64,000 nucleotides of DNA, from the NCBI GenBank assembly GCA_958431815.1, contig CAUASB010000006.1, positions 1-64,000 on the forward strand, written 5' to 3'. Positions within the stretch are counted from its first letter, which is position 1; each line of letters opens with the position of its first letter. The notes beneath the pieces are model-generated. The model saw nothing but the letters and a program-made list of their open reading frames with translations. It did no database searches and had not been told where the DNA came from. Below, piece after piece: positions 9,629 through 16,345 of the stretch. The DNA comes from an uncultured Eggerthella sp. GTDB lineage: Bacteria; Actinomycetota; Coriobacteriia; Coriobacteriales; Eggerthellaceae. The position numbers and the translations under genes are program-made.

Positions 9629-9729
9629 GGCATGCGCTAGAAAATCAGCAAGCCTGATTCTGACGAGCGCGGGAGGGCTTGAAAAAGGAGGAAGCATCCC
9701 TCGAACATCTAGGGCAGGCTCAGCTCCGG
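9629..9729. repeat. Decayed copy (E) of the structured repeat family
   Basis: It shares GGGCATGCGC and CAGCAAGC with copy C (about 20750) and continues with ATTCTGACGAG like the first arm of the stem in other copies. The matching second arm and the GCGCAGCGTCAT end are missing, so only a degenerate 5' part remains. It lies directly next to the intact copy A. Confidence 0.5.
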
Positions 9730-9755
9730 CAAACAACTCCCTTGCTTGGACGAAA

Positions 9756-9865
9756 CAGCGAGCAACGTTCTGATGAGTGCAGATGGTGCGCAAGCAGGCG
9801 CCAGGCGCGCTTTGCACGTCAAGCCTGCTTGAAGTGCCCGCCATCAGGACGTTGCGCAGCGTCAT
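9756..9865. repeat. Structured repeat, copy A
   Basis: The element begins with CAGCGAGC and ends with GCGCAGCGTCAT on the plus strand. The stem arms AACGTTCTGATG (9764-9775) and CATCAGGACGTT (9842-9853) pair with few mismatches. An inner stem AAGCAGGC/GCCTGCTT encloses a second hairpin. CTTGCTTG (9741) and CAAGCGAG (9873) outside the core can also pair. On the minus strand an 8-bp hairpin (9883-9904) lies between the upstream gene stop and the element. The same architecture recurs at 12128, 20761 and 30245. Confidence 0.75.
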
Positions 9866-9908
9866 CATGCCTCAAGCGAGCATTGCGCTGGTAGGTCAGC
9901 GCAACCAC

Positions 9909-10583
9909 CTAGTTCCAGAGGTAGCCCACACCACGCACGGTTTCCAGATGCTGGGAAAGCTCGGGGCCCAACTTGGCACGAACGCGACGAACGTGCACGT
10001 CAACGGTGCGGGAACCGCCGAAATAATCGAAGCCCCACACACGACGCAGCAGCGCGTCACGCGAATAGGTACGGCCCGGGTGCGTTACCAAGAACGCCAA
10101 AAGCGCGTACTCCAAATACGTGAAGTCGATAGGCTCGCCGTTTACGGCAACCTGATATGTTGCCAGGTTGATGGTCATGCCGTCAATCGAGATGAAATCG
10201 TTTGTGGAGCTTTCGTTGCCCGGCCACAGAAGCTGACGGATACGCAGCGCGCATTCTTCGGAACTTGCCCCGTGAACCACGAAATCGCAATTGATCTGAA
10301 CCGGCAAGCGGAAGCCCGACAGCATGTCTTCCTTCACGATGATGAGCATAGGCACGCCGCCGTCGTCAATAAGCGCTTGCTCGACGGCAACCAGCGTTTG
10401 CGCCGATTCAGCCGTTGCCTCGTAAATGACCAAGTCATATGAGGGGTTGTCGGCCAAAAGCTTCTTGAACTGCATGGACGAGCCCGCCGCCACATCGACG
10501 TCAAGGCTCGAAAGGACCGCCTGGAACTTATGCGCATTGTCGAGGCTGTCCGCAATGAAAATAACGTTCTTCCTCTGTTGCAT
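9909..10583 (-). CDS. OmpR-family winged-helix regulator, GlnR-like
   Basis: Probable nitrogen-metabolism transcription factor. The C-terminal half (about residues 130-224) is a winged-helix DNA-binding domain with GFDYFGGSRTVDVHVRR and RAKLGP, very close to actinobacterial GlnR. The N-terminal receiver-like domain is atypical: the usual phosphorylated Asp position reads YDLVIYE, with Glu, and the conserved Lys region reads DFVVHG. Such orphan regulators work without phosphorylation. It starts 12 nt after the glnA stop with a GGAGG site, so it is probably co-transcribed with glnA. The GlnR assignment is inferred from domain similarity and context. Confidence 0.8.
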   Translation of the reverse strand: MQQRKNVIFIADSLDNAHKFQAVLSSLDVDVAAGSSMQFKKLLADNPSYDLVIYEATAESAQTLVAVEQALIDDGGVPMLIIVKEDMLSGFRLPVQINCDFVVHGASSEECALRIRQLLWPGNESSTNDFISIDGMTINLATYQVAVNGEPIDFTYLEYALLAFLVTHPGRTYSRDALLRRVWGFDYFGGSRTVDVHVRRVRAKLGPELSQHLETVRGVGYLWN

Positions 10584-10595
10584 GATGTCCTCCGT

Positions 10596-11939
10596 TTACA
10601 GTACGCCCAGGTAGCGGTTAAGTTCCCACTGGGAAACCTGGCGCTGGTACTCGTTCCATTCCTCACGCTTCACCTTCACCAGGAAGGAATGGATGTGCTC
10701 GCCCAGCACTTCGCGCATCAACTTGGACTCGGCAAACAGCTCAACTGCTTCGCCGAGGGTGTCGGGCAGAACGCCAAAGCCCTGCGCACGCAGCTCTTGG
10801 CGCGAAAGGGCATGGGCGGAATCTTCCTCCATGGGCGGGCACAGCTCAAGTTCCTCTTCAACGCCCTTGAGGCCCGCTGCCAGAACGGCAGAGAACGCCA
10901 GGTACGGGTTGGCGGCGGAGTCGGGGCTACGCAGCTCAACGCGGCACGCCTCTTCCTTGTTGGGCTTGTAGCCTGGAATGCGAACCAACGCAGAGCGGTT
11001 GTTGCGCGCCCACGAAATGTGCACAGGCGCTTCCCCGCCAGGAACCAAGCGCTTGTAGGAATTGACGCTGGGATTGGTGAGCAGGCTGAATTCGGGTGCA
11101 TACTTCAGCAGGCCTGCGATGTAGTGCTTCGCCACCTTGGAAAGGTTGTAACCATCGGGGTCGTTCGCATCGAAGAAGGCGTTGTTCCCCTCTTCGTCGA
11201 ACAGGCTCTGATGGATGTGCATGCCCGAGCCCGGCGCATCGGAAAGGGGCTTAGGCATGAACGAAGCGTACACGCCGTGCTTCATGGCGATTTCCTTCAC
11301 AACCATCTTGTAGGTCATGACGTTGTCGGCCATGTTCAGCGCATCGGCGAAGCGCAGGTCGATTTCCTGCTGGGAAGGGCCGTTTTCATGATGGGAGTAC
11401 TCAACGGGAATGCCCATCTTCTCCAACGTGAGGATGGTATCGCGGCGCAAGTCGCTTGCCATGTCGAGCGAAGTCAAATCGAAGTAGCCGCCATGGTCGA
11501 GCACCTCGGTGCCTGCGGAATCCTTGAAGTAGTAGTACTCAAGCTCGGGGCCTACATTCATCACGTAGCCCAGCTGCTCTGCCTTGGCCGCCTGGCGCTT
11601 CAGCACATTGCGAGAATCGCCGTCGAAGAACTCGCCTTCGGGCGTTTTGATGGAGCAGAACATGCGGGCAACCGCATTGCGCTCAGGGCGCCACGGCAGA
11701 ATCTGGAACGTGGAAGCCTCAGGGTAGGCAAGCATGTCCGATTCGCTGGTAGAGGCAAAGCCGCGGATGCAGCTGCCGTCGAAGCCCATGCCCTCTTCGA
11801 AGGCGTTTTCCAATTCGCTGGGGATAACCGCAAACGATTTCATGTGCCCAAGCACATCGCAGAACCAAAAACGCACGAAGTGGATATCGCGGCTCTTTAT
11901 CGTTTTAAGGACGAAATCCTGGTCAGGGCTGCTCGTCAT
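10596..11939 (-). CDS. glnA: Glutamine synthetase, type I
   Basis: Makes glutamine from glutamate, ammonia and ATP in the cytosol. The 447-residue length and the lack of an adenylylation loop fit the short GSI-alpha group. Visible landmarks are the FDGSC segment near residue 55, GPELEYYYF and HHENGPSQQEID of the metal site, NPSVNSYKR, the ARNNRSA loop and a C-terminal segment REEWNEYQRQVSQWEL. The GlnR-like gene follows after 12 nt. An inverted repeat overlapping the probable -10 box suggests repression or activation by a dimeric regulator. Confidence 0.96.
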   Translation of the reverse strand: MTSSPDQDFVLKTIKSRDIHFVRFWFCDVLGHMKSFAVIPSELENAFEEGMGFDGSCIRGFASTSESDMLAYPEASTFQILPWRPERNAVARMFCSIKTPEGEFFDGDSRNVLKRQAAKAEQLGYVMNVGPELEYYYFKDSAGTEVLDHGGYFDLTSLDMASDLRRDTILTLEKMGIPVEYSHHENGPSQQEIDLRFADALNMADNVMTYKMVVKEIAMKHGVYASFMPKPLSDAPGSGMHIHQSLFDEEGNNAFFDANDPDGYNLSKVAKHYIAGLLKYAPEFSLLTNPSVNSYKRLVPGGEAPVHISWARNNRSALVRIPGYKPNKEEACRVELRSPDSAANPYLAFSAVLAAGLKGVEEELELCPPMEEDSAHALSRQELRAQGFGVLPDTLGEAVELFAESKLMREVLGEHIHSFLVKVKREEWNEYQRQVSQWELNRYLGVL

Positions 11940-11972
11940 AACCTGTCCTCCTTGCTTGCTTATGTTTGTTTC

Positions 11973-11994
11973 ATTGTAACAAGCAGCCTGTTAC
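11973..11994 (-). promoter_or_regulatory. Candidate glnA promoter with inverted-repeat operator
   Basis: On the minus strand a TACAAT -10 element (11973-11978) is overlapped by GTAACA-N7-TGTTAC (11976-11994), a perfect 6-bp inverted repeat. The GTnAC half-sites resemble elements of actinobacterial GlnR boxes, and a GAAAC follows, but the spacing is not the published 6-nt interval. Confidence 0.45.
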
Positions 11995-12127
11995 GGATGG
12001 GTTTCGCCGGTTCATTTTGCCATTCGACCGATTCGCTCTATGCCCATTAAGGGATAAGCTATTGCGCCTCTCTTGAGCACGGTGCGAGGCTCGGCAACCC
12101 AACCCTTTAGTGTATTCGCGCCAAAAA

Positions 12128-12242
12128 CAGCGAGCGGCCCTCCGATGAGTTCAGATGGCGTGAAGGCAGGTGTCAGACGTGCTTCGCACGTCAAACCTGC
12201 CTGGAGCGCCAGCTGAGCCATCAGAGGGCCGCGCAGCGTCAT
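12128..12242. repeat. Structured repeat, copy B
   Basis: The same frame as copy A: CAGCGAGC at the left and GCGCAGCGTCAT at the right. The stem arms GGCCCTCCGATG (12136-12147) and CATCAGAGGGCC (12219-12230) pair at 11 of 12 positions although the sequence differs from copy A. The inner stem AGGCAGGT/ACCTGCCT encloses GACGTGC, TTC, GCACGTC, a perfect 7-bp hairpin. It lies between metI and glnA, both on the minus strand. Confidence 0.8.
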
Positions 12243-12259
12243 TGCGTTTCGTATGGAAG

Positions 12260-12281
12260 GCGCTGTTCGGCAGAACAGCGC
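12260..12281 (-). repeat. Hairpin after metI, shared with the hairpin after frr
   Basis: GCGCTGTTC, a GGCA loop and GAACAGCGC lie 6 nt beyond the metI stop. The same stem core CGCTGTTC/GAACAGCG occurs at 30375-30399 after frr, in both cases just before a structured repeat. There is no T-run on the minus strand, so it is not a standard terminator. Confidence 0.65.
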
Positions 12282-12287
12282 AATAAC

Positions 12288-12965
12288 CTATTTCTTGCGA
12301 TCGATCTTGCGAGCAGCGAAGTCACAACCGCTCTGAACGATCTGCACCAAGATAACCAGGATAACGATGGTTGCCACCATAACGTCGGCCATGTAGCGCT
12401 GGTAGCCGTAACGGATGGCGATGTCGCCCAAGCCGCCGGCGCCAACAGTGCCTGCCATTGCGGAATAGCCCAGCAAGGTGATGAGCACGATGGAAAAGCC
12501 CCTGATAAGGGAAGGCAAGCTTTCGCTCAGGAACACCTTCGTCACAATCTGCCAGGTAGAAGCGCCAAACGACTGCGCTGCTTCCACCAACCCTGCGTCA
12601 ACCTCTGCCAAGCTCTGCTCAACCATACGGCCAACGAACGGTGCCGCCGACACAACCAACGGAACGATTGCACCGGGAACGCCCAGCGAGGTACCCACTA
12701 CCAAGCGTGTGAACGGGATGATAGCCACCAGCAAGATAATGAACGGGATTGAGCGCCCGATATTGACGATCCAACCAAGAACAGCGTTAACCGCCCTGTG
12801 AGGCATAAGCCCCTTCTTCGGATCGGTAAGCACCAAGAACACACCCAGCGGAATGCCGATAACGTATGCCAGCACCGTGGACACCAAGCTCATGACGATG
12901 GTGTCCCACGTACCCTGCGCAAGAAGCGCACCGTACTGGGCGAAGAATGTCTGCAAGTATTCCAT
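12288..12965 (-). CDS. metI: Methionine ABC transporter permease MetI
   Basis: Membrane subunit of a MetNI-type importer for D/L-methionine. The 225-residue protein has about five helices, a typical MetI opening (TWDTIVMSLVSTVLAYVIG) and the coupling-loop region EAAQSFGASTWQI with the EAA motif. It starts 3 nt after the metN stop, with its ribosome binding site inside the end of metN. A metQ gene for the binding lipoprotein is not found next to it, so the binding protein must be encoded elsewhere. Confidence 0.9.
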   Translation of the reverse strand: MEYLQTFFAQYGALLAQGTWDTIVMSLVSTVLAYVIGIPLGVFLVLTDPKKGLMPHRAVNAVLGWIVNIGRSIPFIILLVAIIPFTRLVVGTSLGVPGAIVPLVVSAAPFVGRMVEQSLAEVDAGLVEAAQSFGASTWQIVTKVFLSESLPSLIRGFSIVLITLLGYSAMAGTVGAGGLGDIAIRYGYQRYMADVMVATIVILVILVQIVQSGCDFAARKIDRKK

Positions 12966-12968
12966 TGA

Positions 12969-13709
12969 TTACAACCTCTTCTCCAGCAGCTTCTTGGCAA
13001 TGTCGCTTTGCGGGTTTGCGAAAACGTCTTCAGTCTTGCCCTCTTCCACGATCTTGCCCTGGTCGATGACCACAACGTTGTCGCAGATAAGCTCGGCAAC
13101 TGCCAAAGAATGCGTGATGAGCACGATGGTGACGCCCAGCTCTTCGTTGATGTCTTTGAGCAGCTTCAGAATGGAATGGGTGGTCATCGAGTCGAGTGCG
13201 CTGGTAGCCTCGTCGCACAGCATGATAGAGGGGTTGTTCACCAACGCACGGGCGATGGCAACGCGCTGCTGCTGACCGCCGGAAAGCTGGCTGGGGTACT
13301 TGTCGCACTTGTCAGCCAAGCCAACCAATTCCAAAAGCTCGCGCGCACGCTTTTCCGCTTCCTTTTTATCGGCATGGCGAAGCTCGAGCGGGAACATGAC
13401 GTTGCGCAGAACCGTGCGCTGCTGCAGCAGGCTGAAGTTCTGGAAGATCATGCTTACCGAACTACGGAATTCGCGCAGCTCCTTTTCGGAAAGGCTCGTG
13501 ATGTCGCGCCCGTTGATGACGATGGAGCCCGAGGTGGGACGCTCAAGCAGGTTCATGCAGCGGACAAGGGTGGACTTGCCGGCGCCCGATTGGCCGATGA
13601 TACCGAAAACGGAACCATCTTCGATAGCCAAGTTGATGTCGGTAAGGGCAACATGCTCTTCGCCCTGACGCGACACGTAGGTCTTGTTCAGATGTTCGAT
13701 TTTGATCAT
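12969..13709 (-). CDS. metN: Methionine ABC transporter ATP-binding protein MetN (short form)
   Basis: ATPase of the methionine importer. It has Walker A GQSGAGKST, signature LSGGQQQR, Walker B IMLCDEATSALD and the H-loop ITHSLAVAE. At 246 residues it ends right after the ATPase core and lacks the C-terminal NIL/ACT-like domain of about 95 residues that lets E. coli MetN sense intracellular methionine. Transport is therefore probably not trans-inhibited in the usual way. No SAM riboswitch was recognised in the 150 nt upstream. Confidence 0.88.
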   Translation of the reverse strand: MIKIEHLNKTYVSRQGEEHVALTDINLAIEDGSVFGIIGQSGAGKSTLVRCMNLLERPTSGSIVINGRDITSLSEKELREFRSSVSMIFQNFSLLQQRTVLRNVMFPLELRHADKKEAEKRARELLELVGLADKCDKYPSQLSGGQQQRVAIARALVNNPSIMLCDEATSALDSMTTHSILKLLKDINEELGVTIVLITHSLAVAELICDNVVVIDQGKIVEEGKTEDVFANPQSDIAKKLLEKRL

Positions 13710-13863
13710 TCGTTGTTTTCCTTATACCCAGTGCGGACAACCCGCACAGAAAATAGCCCACTTACCATACCGCAGCACCGGGCGAGCACAGAAAAATGCC
13801 ACAGCTGTCCAGGGCTTATGCTTATACATAATCCCAATAGCCAGTAATAGTGCTAAGGAATAC

Positions 13864-16341
13864 CTATCGAGCAGGAGCCAAAAGGAAGTAGGGCGCACGT
13901 GCGTCCAGACACGAGCTCATGTACGGATCGCCTTCCACGAACAAACGCGGCCAGCGATAGTGCAGGAATGCCTTTTCCCGCTCTGCGCGCAAAAGCTGCT
14001 TCTTGGTAAGCGAAGCACGCCCATCGGGATCGCTGCCCTTGCGGTATGCCTCCACCCCACCGTTGTAGGCGATAAAGTACCCTGCCTTGGCAACCTTCAG
14101 GCAGAAATCGACCTCGCAATTGCTCACCTGGAAGCGCTCGTCGAAGCCCTTCGCCTTGTCGTAGGCGGCGCGCTTGACCATCATCACCGAAAGCGAAACC
14201 GCGGAAACGTTGCTGGCGCACAGCAAGCGCCCCAAGTATCCACGGGAGGTGCGCGGCAGGTTGACGCCGATGCTCGAAGCAGTGCCGTACGGCCCCACCA
14301 TCATGCCGGCATGGCGGATGGTATCGTCGGCGAACAGGGTTTTCGCGCCAACCACACCCACATCTTTGCGGATGCAATGGGTCAAAAGCGCGTTTACCGC
14401 TTCCGGCTCGGCAAACTCGACATCGCCGTCGAGCACCAGCACATAATCGGACGTGCTCTGCGAAAAGCCCAGGTTCACCATGGCGGCACGGTTGTTCGTC
14501 CCCTGATAGGCAATCACCTTCGCACGGTTCTTGCGCACCAGATGCTGGCCATACACCGCCACATCGCGCGAGGTTTCCTGATTGACCACCACATACACCG
14601 GAGTGTCACGCGGCATGACGCTCTGCTCAAGCGAGGTAAGGCACGAATCAAGCAGGGCGGCATCGTTGCCGGCAAGCACCACTACCGAAAGCGTAGGTGT
14701 CTCTTCGGGCATGCGGTAGCGCACGGTGTACAGACGATCGGACACATCGGCAAGCACCAGGGCATCGATCCCGTTGCGGCGCAGGTGGTTGGCAAGGACC
14801 TTGCGGCCCGTGCGGAACGCCTCTTCCTCGCGGCGCGCGCTGATGCGGTCGGCATCGGGCGAAATGGAGGCGGCGTTTTGCACGTGGTACAGCACTTTGT
14901 CGATGCGCTCCACGCGCTGGGCTCGCGCCGTGGCCTTCAGCACCAGGTCGTAGTCGAACGACTCAGACGAAAAGCCCGTGGAGTTCTGCACTGCCTCCAG
15001 CACCTGGCGGGAAAGGAACACCAACGGCCCCACATAGTTGTACGAATACAGGAGGTCAGGCGAAAACTCCGGCTTGAACTGCGGACTGTGCAGGCTGCCG
15101 TCGCGGTCGAAGAAATCGTGGTTGGCGTACACCACATCGCACGACCCCACACCGACAACGTCGTCATGCCCCTCTTCAGCGGCAACCTCGTTGATGCGGC
15201 GCACGTATTCGTACAGAGCTTCTGGTGCCAAGGCAATGCTCGGATCGAGCACCGCACATGCCTCGCCCTTCGATTGCAGAAGGCCGGTAAGGCGCGCCGC
15301 CGCTTCATCCAGCGTCGACTCAGGGACCAGGTGCACTACCCTATCGTCGCCTTCCCATTCCCGCAAAGCAGAGGTAAGGCTAAGCTCGTTGGCACCCATG
15401 TCGACCACGATCAGCTCGAAACGCGTGTAAGTCTGCTGAGCCAAAGCGGCCATAGAGGCAGTAAGATAGCATTCGTCCCCCGGGTAGACGGGCATAACCA
15501 AGCTTATCTGCGGTTGCAGCGAAAACGGATGGGAGCGCTGCTGCTCGAGCCCCGCCAACGTCTCGCAGTGGCGCACGAACCACCGACCATAGCGCGGATC
15601 AACCGAGGCATCCGTCGCGCAATAGGCAAACGATTCGCGAAGGGGCTGGTACGTTTCGTTGCAGAAATGGGCAAACCCGCCCGGAACCTTTTCGTTGGCG
15701 TCGTAAACCGTCACGCAGAAATCTTTGGCAGCCGCCGCAACACGAACGGAAAACCCGATGCGCAGACGCTCGCCTTCGCCGAAGTTCACCGGCGGAACCA
15801 CTTCGTCAACCAAGGGGTACACCGGCAGGTCGATTTCCGTACCGAAGCCATCGGTGAAGTCGACCATCACGTCGCACCCTTCAACCTGAGGCATGTCGGC
15901 CAGCATCTTCACCACAATCTCGTCGCCATCGTCGATGGCTTCGGTGAAGTACACGTTCATGCGGCCCGAGCAGTACTCACGCTCAATGTCGAACATCTGC
16001 TCCAAGAGCTCGTTGTGCACAAACGCATTGAAGCGCGTACGCCAACGCATCATGTTCAGCTCCACCGTAAGGCGGCTTTGCGTGAGCGGAGAGCCCTCAC
16101 CCGAATACTCCAGAAACGTCAGATCGACTTCACGCACATCGAAATGAGGGAGCACCACCACGTAGTTCGCCTGCGATGTTTCCTCAAGCGGATTGAAAGG
16201 AAACAGGTGCGCGGGAATCTTCGCACCGTCCTTCAGACGCGCATCAAGCAACACCTCGGCATCGGGGTGCAGGCGATCGAGCACCATCTGGAGGTACACT
16301 TTGCCATCGCCGTGGCTCATGCTTTCAATTCGTGCGTTCAT
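13864..16341 (-). CDS. Twin-domain family 2 glycosyltransferase
   Basis: Large (825 residues) predicted cytoplasmic or membrane-associated sugar transferase. The N-terminal 270 residues form an uncharacterised beta-rich region. Two GT-A domains follow: one starts at ISLVMPVYPGD (about 275) but carries LDPS where Asp-x-Asp is expected; the second starts at LSVVVLAGND (about 560) and keeps VLDGDVEF. The second domain resembles rhamnosyltransferase-type GT2 enzymes. The neighbouring gene 4 nt upstream is a paralogue with the same plan, and GtrA is next, suggesting surface polysaccharide synthesis. The sugar is unknown. Confidence 0.8.
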   Translation of the reverse strand: MNARIESMSHGDGKVYLQMVLDRLHPDAEVLLDARLKDGAKIPAHLFPFNPLEETSQANYVVVLPHFDVREVDLTFLEYSGEGSPLTQSRLTVELNMMRWRTRFNAFVHNELLEQMFDIEREYCSGRMNVYFTEAIDDGDEIVVKMLADMPQVEGCDVMVDFTDGFGTEIDLPVYPLVDEVVPPVNFGEGERLRIGFSVRVAAAAKDFCVTVYDANEKVPGGFAHFCNETYQPLRESFAYCATDASVDPRYGRWFVRHCETLAGLEQQRSHPFSLQPQISLVMPVYPGDECYLTASMAALAQQTYTRFELIVVDMGANELSLTSALREWEGDDRVVHLVPESTLDEAAARLTGLLQSKGEACAVLDPSIALAPEALYEYVRRINEVAAEEGHDDVVGVGSCDVVYANHDFFDRDGSLHSPQFKPEFSPDLLYSYNYVGPLVFLSRQVLEAVQNSTGFSSESFDYDLVLKATARAQRVERIDKVLYHVQNAASISPDADRISARREEEAFRTGRKVLANHLRRNGIDALVLADVSDRLYTVRYRMPEETPTLSVVVLAGNDAALLDSCLTSLEQSVMPRDTPVYVVVNQETSRDVAVYGQHLVRKNRAKVIAYQGTNNRAAMVNLGFSQSTSDYVLVLDGDVEFAEPEAVNALLTHCIRKDVGVVGAKTLFADDTIRHAGMMVGPYGTASSIGVNLPRTSRGYLGRLLCASNVSAVSLSVMMVKRAAYDKAKGFDERFQVSNCEVDFCLKVAKAGYFIAYNGGVEAYRKGSDPDGRASLTKKQLLRAEREKAFLHYRWPRLFVEGDPYMSSCLDARAPYFLLAPAR

Positions 16342-16345
16342 GCCG

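Noticed and set aside
11940..12000. Canonical actinobacterial GlnR box
   Set aside because: The half-site sequences resemble it but the required 6-nt intervals are not met; kept only as an inverted repeat.
13710..13863. SAM riboswitch upstream of metN
   Set aside because: No SAM-I, SAM-II or SAM-IV core motif is visible in the leader.
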